64,000 nucleotides of DNA from NCBI GenBank assembly GCA_007922305.1, contig ML677342.1, positions 1,255,355 through 1,319,354 on the forward strand. Reading direction: 5' to 3'. The notes under the pieces are model-generated. The model was not told the origin of the DNA, made no database searches, and saw only the letters and a program-made list of their open reading frames with translations. This DNA comes from Dermatemys mawii. Taxonomy: Eukaryota > Chordata > Testudines > Dermatemydidae. The first letter of the stretch is position 1. Each line of letters begins with the position of its first letter. The translations under genes were made by a program, and so were the position numbers. Positions 49,725 to 60,130 of this stretch are shown here, in pieces.

Positions 49725-50060
49725 GTGGTCACACATTGGGTATAGGCTCTGTGACCTAGTGGTTGGAGTAGAATCAAAGGGCGGAACTAGAACAATGATC
49801 AGGGAACAAGCCAATAGTCAGGCAGGAGTTCTGAGGAAGATAGGAACTAGTGCTGGAGTGGGAGCAGGCATTTGTTGGAGCAGGGTCTATACAGGAATAA
49901 GAAGCCAGGTCTGGCACAGCTGTGGAGGTGTGGAAAGCATTGAAGATTAAATGGTGATATCTTGACTCTCATCAAATCAGGTAGCACACTCACTTAGTGA
50001 AGGTTTATTGTGCCCAGGTGTGCTAGGCAACTGGGCCCAGAGCCAGCTGAGTTCTTGACA
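49725..50060 (-). mobile_element. Probable 3' LTR of the Gypsy element
   Basis: On the minus strand the sequence starts TGTCAAGAACTCAGCTGGCT at 50060, immediately after a purine-rich tract (GGAAGGGGGACAGGGTAC, about 50061-50078), which is the expected polypurine tract next to a 3' LTR. A polyadenylation signal (CACAATAAACC) lies about 50 bp in. The far boundary (ending ...CA) is not clear, so the end near 49725 is a guess. No 5' LTR partner was found. Confidence 0.5.
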
Positions 50061-51370
50061 GTACCCTGTCCCCCTTCCAGGGGCTTCCACTAAAGTCTTG
50101 TATCTGACTTACCGGGGTATGTTTGAAGAAATTCCTGCAGGAGATAGGCAGTCTGAGCATTTTCTTCTGGTTCCCAGGATAATTCCTCTGGCCTGTACCC
50201 ATTCCAGTGTATCACATACTGGAGATCCCTCCTGACCTATTGGGAGCCAAGGACCTGGTGGACTTTGTATTCTTCCTGCCTGTGGACAGTTAGTGGTGGT
50301 GGAGTATGGTCTACCCAGTCAAGGGAGAGTTGTTGACAAAAAGTTTGAGGAGAGAAAGATGAGTGGTGGGGTGAATCTTGAGGGATTCTGGAGCTGAAAC
50401 TTGAAGGTCACTGGGTTTATTTGCTCAAGGATCCAACAAGAACCCAGGTTAGATGGTCAAGCTTGGCCGAAGGATGGTCTCAGGTTCCAAGTTGAGAGAC
50501 AAACCTTATCCCTTTCTGCTTGATACAGGGAAATTATGCATAACACTTAAAAGTTTCTTTAAAGGCAAATAAGAGCTCCTTGAGTTCCTGATGTATTTGC
50601 TGGAAGTGGAGGACAAGGTCCATAGCTGCCAGAATGGCAGAGCTTTTGTACAGGTCCAGATGGATTTGGGATTGAAAAAACAAAATTGTTGAAGAATGGA
50701 GCTGTTGGGTTGAAGCATGGGTTGAGTTGTTGTTTGTGAGGTCAGCCAGAGACAGCAGTGGGCACCAGTCATCCTGATGGAAATTCAGGACTCAGTGGAG
50801 ATATTTCTCCAGGATGTGATTGACTCTTTCAGTTTGGTGATTAGTATGAGGATGCTAGATTGTCGAGGTGAGGGCCTTGGTGATGAGAAGGTGAAAAAAT
50901 TGCTTCTAGAATCAAGAAACAAACTTGATCTTGATCCAAAATGATGCATGTCAGCACACTGTGGTACTGAAAGACATGCTGTGGGAAAGCTTGTCTGGTT
51001 CCATGAGTAGATGGCACAATGTGGCAGGGAATAAAATGGGCCATCTTGATCAGAACGTCCACTACAGTAAGGATAACTGAGTGGCCTTGGGAGCATGGTA
51101 ACTCCACTATAAAGTCCCTTGAGAGCAGGGAAGAAGGATGCAGAGGTACGGAGGTGCTGAAAGAGGACCAAAGGCCTTTCTCTCAGTCTCTTCGTGCAGG
51201 CAGAGAAGTTGCTTGACCTAACATAGTTTTTAACATCAGTTCATAGGGCCAGCCACCAGAAGTATCTAGAGATCAGGTTCTAGGTTTTTAATTGGCTGAA
51301 ATATCCTGCTGTGGGTGAGTCACAGCACAGCCTTAGCACCTGAAGCAGGGAGTTGCTCTTGGGATCCATT
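50061..51370 (-). mobile_element. Ty3/Gypsy chromodomain retrotransposon, integrase to pol end, decayed
   Basis: Minus-strand pieces in shifting frames give the 3' half of pol in order. A zinc-binding region (near 51330-51180) reads CCDSPTAGYFSQLK and ISRYFWWLAL. The integrase core (51107-50841) has ELPCSQGHSVILTVVD with the first Asp, then DQDQVCFLI at the second Asp, and in another frame HPHTNHQTERVNHILEKYL with the Glu. QDDWCP follows near 50765. The tail has a chromodomain (about 50300-50100) with EEYKVHQVL, then IHWNGYRPEELSWEPEEN. Several stops and frameshifts break it, including a stop inside the chromodomain. RT, RNase H and gag are absent. The DDE triad positions are still visible. 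It cannot make a working protein. Confidence 0.8.
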
Positions 51371-51944
51371 TTACACCAGAATTATTCCCCAGAGATCATT
51401 TAAATTGGGTAGAGCAGTGGACAAAGATTGTGAAGGAGAGGTGGGCTCAGAGAGTTTAGTTACAGTGTCCTATGCCTCCATAAGAAAAAGTGACCTGTGG
51501 ACTATCAGTTTGAGTATTGGATTTCTGTGCCAACATTGGTGATCCTAGACATCTGCAAACTAGGCAGCTTTCTACGTTTCCCACACAGAGACTGCCAAAT
51601 CCCCTTCATTTCCTTGCTTCTGCGTATCTCTCCTTCTTGTAGCAGCGTTGCTGTACTGCTGAGCACAGCAGGACCACTTGTGGCTAGCCACAGGCAGCAG
51701 CTGCTCCCTATCTCCTGCTGGCTGTCAGCTCTTCTTCCTTTTAGCTGCAGCAGGTTATGAAAGTGCTCATTGCTCCCTGCTGCTGACAGGCCTTACATGC
51801 TACAGCAGGAGTATAACAGTAGCAGTTTCCATCCACAAAACTTACAGGATCTTCTGGTTGGTCTTGACCCAGAACAGAAGGTGGAAGCCTGAAGGGGAGG
51901 AGAGAAGCTGGAAAAAGGAATTTGGAAAGAGGAGCAGGAAGCCT

Positions 51945-52215
51945 TGCCAGGTCTCGCTATTTTATCATGAGTCTTACAATGCTTGTGATTTTCTTAAGGC
52001 TGCAATTCCTGGAGTCATGTGATTACATGAGACTTTCAACTTACATTAAAATAATAAGTTGATAGTCCTCATGGTTGCAGAGAATAGGATGAAAATGTAA
52101 GCCCTTAAAGGCTCAAAACCCAGAAGGAAAATAAAATGAATCTCCAATTCTAGTATTTTGTAAAAGTTCATGACTTTAAGCCATTTTCATAATTTTTTGG
52201 AACATGATTCATGAT
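51945..52215 (+). repeat. Dispersed repeat, copy 2 (TCATGTGATT family)
   Basis: CTCGCTATTTTATCATGAGT, TGTGATTTTCTTAAGGCTG, AATTCCTGGAGTCATGTGAT and later AAGTTCATGACTTTAAGCC align by eye with 61868-62135 (TGATTTTATTGTGAGTCTTG, ACTTAAAGCCTCAGCTCCTG, GTTAAGTGATTATGTGAG, then TTATGATTTTTAAGCCAAT). Unclassified repeat family. Confidence 0.55.
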
Positions 52216-52484
52216 TTTTGTAGACACAAGCAAGTACAATACAGTAGAGCAGAGCTGGTCAAATAACATAAAAATGGAGTGGAAATATTTTGTGAATATT
52301 TATAGAAGTTGTATGTCAATAAAAATGGTGAGTTTAGTTTTCTGTAATTTATCAGGTAATATTATTAATTGTTTTGGCAATATTCAGAGAACTGCCAGGT
52401 ATCGATAATAATGTTGACAAATCCCCAAGTTTGACTGATTTTCGCACAAATAGTATTTTTCCAAAATCTGATCTGAAGGATGCT

Positions 52485-53075
52485 TTCTTCTTCAAGTGAT
52501 GGTCTGTAGTGTATTCCACTGAGGCTTATATATGCACACCATGTACATTGAGTCACAGAGTGTGAAAGTAGTGTCGGTTGGTCCGCACGCGAGCCCCAAC
52601 TCATCGTATGCTGCCGTCTGAGGCAATAAAGAGCAGGCTAGACCAACTGCATCTGTTCCTTCCCACAGCTACCTGGTCTGGGTCAGAATCTTCAGTGTCT
52701 TTGTCTCTGACATAGTTCTAATAAGTATAGTTATAAATAATTTTATCAGTTTTAACAGTAGTTTCCCTGGTGTTATTTCTTAATTTTAGTAGTTATTTGT
52801 TATAACGATTAAGTTTAGGAGTAGACTTTGGGATTTTCCCCATCCCTCCTGTCAGGTACCAGACTAAGCCCAAAACTCTGGGCTTCAAACTCGGTGTCTT
52901 TTGTCAATGATCCTTTTCGGTCAGTGGCTACCACCAGACTTGCCTGGGAGAAGCTCACATTGTGACTAGGTATAGTATTTACCAATCTTTTGCAGCCATA
53001 TCTGAAAAGGCTCAGCGCTTCATCTCCAGAGGTATCTCATGGAGATGGCTATCAGACCACATTTGGACCTTATTG
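52485..53075 (+). mobile_element. 5' end region of a retroelement (probably DIRS-like)
   Basis: CTTTCTTCTTCAAGTGATGG near 52487 resembles the terminal repeat of a turtle retroelement. It is followed by an untranslated leader with GTTTTAACAGTAGTTTCCCT and GGAGTAGACTTTGGG, then coding-like sequence near 52940-53070 with peptide pieces CLGEAHIVTRY and EKAQRFISR. I recall this order from DIRS-type elements in turtles, but no RT is attached, so the class is uncertain. It stops near 53075 and is not contiguous with the DIRS-like pol remnant at 22 kb. Confidence 0.45.
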
Positions 53076-54493
53076 ATGTGTTAAAAAGTTTGTTATCTAA
53101 ACAGGGAACAAAATTAATATTGTTTGTCTTTAGGTGACCAGTCACATACCATGAATAACAAATAGCAAATAGTCTAAGTGAATAGTTCACAAACACACCA
53201 TCAGCCTAAATTTGTTCACATAACTATTCTGTGAATACTTATGAATACACTGAAATTGAGATCAGATCATGAATTTGCTAACAAGAAAATGGGGTACATC
53301 TGCAATTAATATTATTCACAATGAATAAGTCTACCATCAGTAAATCACAATATAAAGCTAAAGTGAGCAAACAGAGTGAGGTCTGGCCTTTTATCTGTGT
53401 TAATTCCAGAGCATCTCTCAGCAAGTGATTAACCATAATTGAGAAAAAAAAAATATTGTTGACTATTTTCCGTTTGATCTTGGGACTCCAAAACAGTTCT
53501 TCACTTAGGACACCAGCACATCTAAAAGCAGCTCTGTGTGCACTTGCCAGCTGCAATTGTTGTGGCATTGATACATGCTGTTTCCAGGAAAGTAAGGAAC
53601 CAATCAGTCTTCCATTTACTATTTTTACTGGAGGGCCAAAGAATGGATTGGAATAATGATCTGTTTAAAAAAATGTTTAACGGACCATATCAAAACACTA
53701 CCTCATGAACCATTTTTTTTTTTTGTCCTCCCTAAGGTCAGATTCCCAAACTCCTACAAGTTTAGACAGTGGGATGCTTTAGTAAATGTGTGATGATAAA
53801 ACTGCCAGATTGAAGGTTTCTTAAGTGCTACTGTCCAAAATCACCAGCCGTGCTTGAAACTAGTAATTCTTGACAGAATATACACTCTCGGTATGTTACT
53901 TTTAGCTGCAGGTGGCAGAGCATATGCTTCAGTGCCAAAAGGGTTTTTTGTTTTTGTTTTATTTAAGTGTGTCATAACTTCTCGCATCTTAATTTCCATC
54001 TCTTTTCCTACATCCCATCCCTCTCTTTTTGGTGTTCAATTCATACCAAAGAAACCCAATTCAAAACTATTGTGTAATCTCTCAATTATTCAAGATCATC
54101 TAAGTACATAATTGAGGCCCCAAAAATATTCAATATAAAATGATATAATACTCAGTAAACATAGTCACATTTTAATTCATAACTTTTTTTTAAAGGATTA
54201 AGTAAGGGAGAAACATTTTGGCCCCCAAGGATTTGTGTCAGATTACCCTGTTAATCCAAGATATATATCCTATTAATCAGCCTTGTATGAGTTAATACTC
54301 GTTCCTGTGAAGTGTTGCATGCCTCCTAAGTGGTGGTTGAGTTTCATTAACTCCAGTGTCAGGAAGAGATGGAGATGCTCAACACTTTCCAGAAGGTGAT
54401 TGATGCCTTGCAGGATTGGGCCACCAAGTCCCTGACCCTGTTGACCAGGACAAGCAGGCGAGTGATTGACAGACATGTGGGTGGGTTTCAATG
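53076..54493. other. Intron, nothing recognised
   Basis: AT-rich, with T/A runs near 53448 and 53708. The ORFs lack domains. The last 230 bp (54265-54493) are more GC-balanced and end at the Harbinger target site. Confidence 0.4.
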
Positions 54494-55029
54494 TCAGGTC
54501 ATATCTACACTACAGAGTTAAGTTGATTTAAGTTAATAATAAACTGCTGTAAATACATCAGTTGTGCATGTTCACACAATGCTTCTTTTGTCTGTGAAGC
54601 ATGTCCACAGTTGATGCTCTGGCACCGACAGAGAGAGCAGTGCACTGTGGGTAGCTATCTCACTGTGCAAATCACCACCTTCTCCCATTAGGAGTTCTGG
54701 GACTGGATCACAGTGCATCATGGGTGCAGGATCACCATCCAATGATGCAGTTTTCTCATCCCATAATTCCGAGGGTTTCTGACTACATTTTATGCCATTT
54801 TTCAACTGTCCCTGTAAGCTTTGTACCTGCCATCTCTGCCTGAAAACATGGATCCTGTATTACTCTTCTGTATTGTGATAGGAGTAATGAACACAACGTG
54901 GCTGATCCTGCAGTATTTCACAAGCTGCAAATTTTAATAGTATTCTGTGGTGCCTGTCCTTCTGTGTGCCATGGGAAAAAACAATTAAAGATTGATGTTG
55001 GCATTCACAGTGCAGCTGCACATAGTGGA

Positions 55030-56090
55030 CCCCATTGTTTTGGGGATCAGGAAACAAGAAATGAGTGATCGGATTGAATTGTGATGCAAGTATGGGACGA
55101 TGAGCAGTGGCTGCAGAACTTTCGTATGTGCAAAACCACCTTCCTTGAACTATGTGTTCACCTTCACCCTTCAGTGTAAGGACACCAAAATGAGACTGGC
55201 TATATTGGTGGAACAGCATGTGATTGCTCTGTGGATGCTGGCAACTTCAGACTGCTATGGTCAGTTGCAAATCTGTTTGGAGTTGGGAAAGTCCATGCGG
55301 GGGGTTGCAATGATGCACGTGTGCAGGACCGTTAATCACCTCCTGCTACAAAGGACTGTGACTCTAGGCAGTGTGTGGGAAATAGTGACTGGCTTTGTGG
55401 CAATGGGATTCCCTATTTGCGGCGGGGCAATAGATGGCACGCATATCCCCATTTTTGTCCAAAGCCATTTTGCAGTTGAGTACATCAACAGAAAGGGCTA
55501 ATTCTCTGAAGTATTTCAGGTGCTGGTGGATCACTGGGGTTGTTTCCCTGACATGAATGTGGGGTGGTCAGGGGAAGGTGCACGATGCACACATCTTCCA
55601 GAATAACAGCCTGTATAGAAAACTGAGTGCAGGGACTTTCTTTCCAGACCAGAAGATTCCAATAGAGGATGTGGAAATGCCCATGGGGATCCTGGGAGAC
55701 CTAGCTTACCCTTTGTTCCCATGGCTCATGAAGCCTTATACTGGAAACCTTAACAGCAGCAAGGAGCACTTTAGCAACAGGCTAAGCAGGTGCAGAGTGA
55801 CCATGGAATATACATTTGACAGATGAAAGGGTTGCTAGCGCTGCCTTTTTGGCTGGTTAGGACATCAATGAAAAAAATACTCCTATGGTCATAACAGCCC
55901 ACTGTGCTCTGCATAACATTTGTGAAGCCAAAGGGGAAAAGTTTCCCCAAGGGTGGACCACTGAAGTGGATCACCTGGTGGTTGATTTTGAGCAGCCTAT
56001 TAGGGGCTCAGCAGGGTTCAATAGCAGGGCTATTAAAGGGGCTCAGCGGGGTTCAATTTAATCTGGAAGGCTTCAAAGCAGCATTTTGAC
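55030..56090 (+). pseudogene. PIF/Harbinger transposase relic (DDE_Tnp_4 type)
   Basis: The reading starts upstream with DEQWLQNFRMCKTTFLELC (55097-55155). It shifts frame near 55180 to the open piece at 55190-55501, which has a helix-turn-helix-like stretch (IALWMLATSDCYG...LELGKSMRG) and the first catalytic Asp in GGAIDGTHIPIF. A stop follows EYINRKG at 55501. The next piece (55557-55826) has VHDAHIF, the second Asp in ILGDLAYPLFPWLMKPYTG, and the Glu in CRVTMEYTFDR. A stop at 55827 precedes a frame-shifted C-terminal part with HNICEAKGEKF-like residues. Triad residues are present, but at least two frame breaks and two stops separate them. It is not the host HARBI1 gene, because it sits inside transposon ends. 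Confidence 0.85.
56002..56057 (+). repeat. Short tandem duplication in transposase 3' end
   Basis: AGGGGCTCAGCAGGGTTCAAT is followed 35 bp later by a near-identical AGGGGCTCAGCGGGGTTCAA. It looks like a local duplication of about 35 bp arising after the transposase decayed. Confidence 0.7.
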
Positions 56091-57050
56091 AATGCGCCCC
56101 AGTAATGTGTCTTTATGTAATGCATTCAGCCAGGAATTGTTTATATGCCACCTTGAATGACCCATGAAATAATTCCTTCCTGAGCATTATTTGTAGTCTG
56201 CAAATTTGCTGATTCCCACTGTATGAATTTCTGCTGCAACTATCTTGTGTAGATCACAAATAAAGAATCACTGTCTTTGTAAGACTAATTGTTAATTAAA
56301 CATCAATACAAAGATTAACATTTCTTACAAGGGACATGAGAGTGAGCAGCACTCTCTGAAGTGAGGATCTCATAGCTGTGTATAAGTCCAGCTGTCATTA
56401 TGGAAAATGTCCTTAGGGGTGAAGTGCAATGGGTACTGCAACTGGCTGGGAACATGGCAGGAATGTGTGGTTAGAATTTGGGGAAGGCAAGGAAGGCGGT
56501 TCTGTATGAGCTGCAGGGGGAAACACAAACACAACAACATATGTGTTTTGCCTGTAGTGCAATCAGGGTCCTGAACATCTCTGATTGGTCCTCCATGAGC
56601 TTTATCATCCACTCCTGTCCCTGTCTCCTCTATTGGCTATCCATTTCTAGTTTTTCATTTCTTGTATCTCTCCATGCTCTGTGCTTTGTATCAGCCTGAT
56701 CTGACGATTGCAGCACTTTGCAAAACACGTTCGCCTTACTCCTCCCCATTTGCCTCCTTATCTGACAGAGGCACTCCGCTGGTGTGTAAGAGCTGGCCCT
56801 TAAGAGCACATCTGCATAAGCAAAAGAAACAATATACAGAGTAAGTATTGTGTGTGCATTCTCAATCTTGAATCATAAAAGATATGTACACCTCTTTCTT
56901 ACTGTCCTTTGGCAAGTATGCAGCATGGCTAGAGCACTAAACATGGTGAGTTGAGCCCAGGGAGCTGGTGCAAGATGGGACAAAGGGTGTGGGTGATATC
57001 AGAAAGGGGATCAGTACAAGCACTCTGGGATACTATTCTGAATACTAGTA

Positions 57051-57876
57051 CAGTAACTCCTCACTTAAAGTCGTCCCGGTAAACGTTGTTTTGTTGTTAC
57101 ATTGCTGATCTATTGCTTAAAGTTGTGCAATGCTCCCTTGTAACATTGTTTGGCAGCTGCCTGCTTTGTCCACTGCTTGCAGAAAGAGCAGCCTGTTGGA
57201 ACTAGCTGGTGCGGGCTTGGAACCAGGGGGGACTTCAGCCCCCCATCAACTCCCTGTTCCCCTAAGTTCCCTGTGGGGCAGTGGTCCAGCAGCTATCAAT
57301 TGCTGGCAATTCAACTGTCCCTCCCGTAATGGCCAGATGCTGCTCCTTCCCTCTGCCTTGGAGCTGCTCCTGGGAGCCTCCTGCTTGCTTTGTAGGGGAG
57401 GAGACGGGGGTGGGGCTAATGTAAGTGTATCCCCCTCCCCCATGTGCCTGCCCCCCACTTATCCATCTCCATAGAGGAGGGAACACAACAGGGATCAGGA
57501 CAGAGTGAACTTCTGTCTCAACTTGCTGATCTATTTAAAAAGGCAATGTACATAAAGTGGTGTCAGTGTACTTAAAGGGGCAATGCACATCTCTCTCTCA
57601 CACACACTCACAGGGCGTGTGTGTCTCTGTCTCTGTCTGCCATGATGTCTCTCCTCCCTCCATCTGTGCTGCCTTGTAGAGTATGAGGCTAAATTAACAA
57701 TAATGTGTTAACCCTTTAGGGTTCAGCCAAGTGCTAGTTCATCATTTAGCAGAAAGGCATTCCCTGGGAAATATCCCACCTTTTTCCACCTCTCACTTCA
57801 CCACTCAACCAAACTTCACAATCATCACTGTTGTGTATAGTATTTAATTGTTAGTTTAAAACTTATACTGTGTGTA

Positions 57877-57916
<40 letters not shown>

Positions 57917-58075
57917 AGTCTTTTGTCTGGTGAAAAAGAATATCTCTGGAATCTAACACCCTCCCTACCCCCATTTACATTAATTCTTATGGGGAAATTG
58001 GATTCACTTAAAATTGTTTAGCTTAAAGTTACATTTTTCAGGAACATAACTACAACATTAAACAAGGAGTTACTG
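57051..58075. mobile_element. 1,025-bp mariner/Tigger-like non-autonomous element nested in Harbinger
   Basis: The left terminus CAGTAACTCCTCACTTAAAG and right terminus (inverted) CAGTAACTCCTTGTTTAATG are inverted repeats flanked by TA on both sides (57049-57050 and 58076-58077), as for Tc1/mariner. The interior has ACTTCACCACTCAACC, two AAAGGGGCAATG-type stretches and a (TG)n/(TA)n microsatellite at about 57871-57911. No transposase reading was recognised. The ORFs of 70-114 aa near 57130-57486 are incidental. Because it interrupts the Harbinger, it inserted later. Confidence 0.85.
57871..57911. repeat. (TG)n(TA)n microsatellite inside the mariner-like element
   Basis: GTGTGTATGTGTGTGTGTGT-like run passing into about ten TA units. 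Confidence 0.9.
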
Positions 58076-58309
58076 TACTGATCAAAGCTGAACTCTCACT
58101 ACTGATGGCAGCCAAAAATGCAAGGGTGCATCTCCTGGATACATGTGGTTTTCAGATCGGGTCCATATGCTGCTTGTTTGTGTGTTGGTTTGGTTCCTGC
58201 AGAAGTAATTGCTGATTGGCATGGCAAAGTTTCCTATAATGCGGGAAGAAACAAAGCAGCTCTGCCAAGGAACCTTTGGCAGAGGGCTGTAGACTAGCTG
58301 CAGAGAAGT

Positions 58310-58760
58310 TTCCTAGAGATCTCTGTGGAGGATTCCTGGGAGATTTCAGTGGGCATTAACAAACTTTTCAGCAGGACTTCAATTCTCCTGAAGTATCCAG
58401 GGGGCTCTTGGTGGTGGAGGTGGTGTCACTGTAGCTCCTTGGACAGACACCCAGAGCGATGGTTTGCCTCCCTTGCCTTCTGGTACGCCTGCCTCAGCTC
58501 CCTGATCTTAGCATGGCATTGCTGCATGTCCACTTCTCATCCATGCCATGAGCTATCTGCTTGTAGTGTCAAAGTTCCTGTGGCGGGTTCAGAGCTGTGC
58601 CTGCACAGCCTCCTCTCCCCAGGCCCACAGATCCAGCAAATCTGGTATACTCCAGGAGGGGGCATGTTTGTTGTGGAAAGCCAGAGTAGTCAGCTGGAAA
58701 GATGTGAGCTGTCCAAGAAGTGGCATTTCCCTGGGCTTGAAAGAGGGAGGTGTCCATGCC
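58310..58760 (-). pseudogene. Harbinger Myb/SANT-like DNA-binding protein relic
   Basis: On the minus strand, around 58680-58590, the peptide KHAPSWSIPDLLDLWAWGEE then AVQAQL is the first helix region of the trihelix/Myb-SANT-like domain encoded by Harbinger elements. It has Trp residues at the usual spacing. A frame change leads to DMQQCHAKIRELRQAYQKAR near 58540-58480, then EANHRSG, the third-helix region and linker. PPGYFRRIEVLLK near 58375 may be the tail. In this superfamily the Myb-like protein is needed with the transposase for nuclear import and end binding. This one is broken by stops and frameshifts. The + strand 154-aa ORF over the same bases is a shadow. Confidence 0.75.
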
Positions 58761-59145
58761 TGTATATCTGGCTCAGGGCAACAGGGTAGAAACTGCTTAT
58801 CGGAACTGCAATGATAGGCATTGTGGGACACCTCCTGGAGGCCACTTAGGGCAACATAAGCAAATGCAATGTTTACACTGACACTGCGTCACTCTAACTT
58901 TGTTGAAAAAAGCTCTATGCTGCTCAATGTAACACGAGAGTTAAATTAGTGGGAGAAGCATTGTTGTATGTACACCTCCACGGTTTTGTTTATGAAACCT
59001 GACTGTGTAGTGTGGAAAAGGCCTCACGTTGCAATTTTATTAATTATACCTCAGGGTGGGGCACTACCTTGCCCCCACTCAGATCTTGTGAACCAGATGA
59101 ATTAGTTCCAGGGCTTTTACCAAGAACCGCACAATAACTTGGTGT

Positions 59146-59671
59146 CAGGGGTGAAAGTAAGTCTAGTGACTTACCAGTATGCTGGGGCCAGCTCTGGCCC
59201 CTGGAAGGGGCAAGGCCTAGGGCAGAAGGGGCGGGGGTGAGGGGTCAGAGCCAGCGCCAGCCCATCCTGTAGGGTAAGTGTTCCCTCCTTTTCCCCCTCC
59301 CCCTGCCGGGGTAGCAGCAGCAGTGGGAGCTCCGGGGGGCTATTTAAAGGGCCTGGGGCTCCCCTGCTTCTACCACCCTGGCCCTTTAAATAGCCGCCGA
59401 AGCCCTTGGGAAGCGGCGGGGCTACAGAGGCTATTTAATGGACTGGGGCAGCAGATGCAGCTGGAGGCCTTGGCCCTTTAAATAGCCCCTGGAGATCGGT
59501 GCTGCCCTGAGCCACCCCAGGGCTCTGGGAGCTATTTAAAGGGCCTGGGGCTCCAGCCACTGCTGGGAGCCTCAGGCCCTTTAAATTGCCTCCTAGGGAA
59601 GCCTGACTGCCCCAGTAAGATGCTCTTGCTGGTACACCGTATGGGGGCATACTGGCTTACTTTCACCTCTG
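59146..59671. mobile_element. hAT-type MITE, copy 2, 8-bp TSD
   Basis: The left end is CAGGGGTGAAAGTAAGTCTA and the right end (inverted) CAGAGGTGAAAGTAAGCCAG. The target repeat is CTTGGTGT (59138-59145) against CTTGGGGT (59672-59679), 7 of 8. It is the same family as 30015-30401 but longer. It contains about six copies, in alternating orientation, of a CTATTTAAAGGGCC module (near 59340, 59380, 59430, 59472, 59530 and 59575), where the shorter copy has one. Confidence 0.9.
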
Positions 59672-59812
59672 CTTGGGGTAGATTCTCCCTGGTTCATCCC
59701 ATGGACTCAGGTTAGTAGAGAAACTTCCTGTCCCAACACAGGCTCTGTGTGGGAACCTAAGACTCCCTGTACAGATCTCGTTGTCTGATCAGGGCCTAAA
59801 ATACAACTATTG

Positions 59813-59884
59813 TGGGAAGCAGCACAATAGTAGAGTACTTGTTTTGCATGTATGAGTCCTTGGATTTGATCTATAGCATCTCCA
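59813..59884 (+). pseudogene. tRNA-Ala(TGC)-like pseudogene or SINE head
   Basis: Over 72 nt the sequence parallels a vertebrate tRNA-Ala. The degenerate A-box region (ATAGTAGAGTACTTG) is followed by the anticodon arm TTTTGCATGTATGAG with anticodon TGC, a degraded B box (TTGGATTTGATCT), and an acceptor-side end GCATCTCCA. The acceptor stem and D arm no longer pair, the B box has lost GGTTCGA, and no T-run terminator follows (AGAGAGG instead). It is therefore not a functional tRNA gene. It directly precedes a MIR-like SINE. Confidence 0.65.
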
Positions 59885-59889
59885 AGAGA

Positions 59890-60130
59890 GGAAGGATGGT
59901 CTAATGGTTAGAGTGCAAGCCTGAGCTTGTGAAACCCTAGTTCCATTTCTGCTCTGCTATTGATGTCCTATATAACCTTGACCAAGTAACTTAGTCTCTG
60001 TGCCTCAATTCTCCATCTGTAAAATGGGGATAAGAGAGAAACCTCTACCTTTCGGGGTGTTTTGCAGCTAGGTACATTAAAGATTGTGAGACATTCAGGT
60101 ACTGTGGTGATGGGGACCATATAAATACAA
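59890..60130 (+). mobile_element. MIR-type SINE, nearly full length
   Basis: The tRNA-like head GGATGGTCTAATGGTTAGAG carries the A box and CCCTAGTTCCATTTC is near the B box position. The core follows: AACCTTGACCAAGTAACTTA, CTCTGTGCCTCAATTCTCCA and TCTGTAAAATGGGGATAA. The 3' part TTAAAGATTGTGAGACATTC comes last. Order and spacing are those of MIR/CORE-SINEs. Confidence 0.85.

Larger units (their letters stand above)
54497..59023. mobile_element. 4.5-kb PIF/Harbinger DNA transposon with both genes (decayed)
   Basis: The left terminus GGTCATATCTACACTACAGA and right terminus (inverted) GGCCTTTTCCACACTACACA are imperfect inverted repeats. A 3-bp duplication, TCA, lies at 54494-54496 and 59024-59026 (the superfamily prefers TWA). 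It holds a DDE transposase relic on + and a Myb/SANT-like relic on -, the two-gene layout of autonomous Harbinger elements. A mariner-like element is inserted at 57051-58075. Without it the Harbinger would be about 3.5 kb. Removing the element rejoins the flanks as ...TTTCAATG-TCA-CGTTGC.... Both ORFs are broken, so it is no longer self-mobile. Confidence 0.9.

Noticed and set aside
55100..55826. Host HARBI1-like gene
   Set aside because: The coding sequence lies between transposon inverted repeats with a target duplication and is interrupted by stops and frameshifts, so it is a transposon relic.
58325..58789. 154-aa + strand ORF
   Set aside because: It is antisense to the Harbinger Myb/SANT-like relic, whose conserved residues read on the minus strand.
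59813..59884. Functional tRNA-Ala gene
   Set aside because: The acceptor and D stems do not pair, the B box is degraded and no T-run terminator follows.
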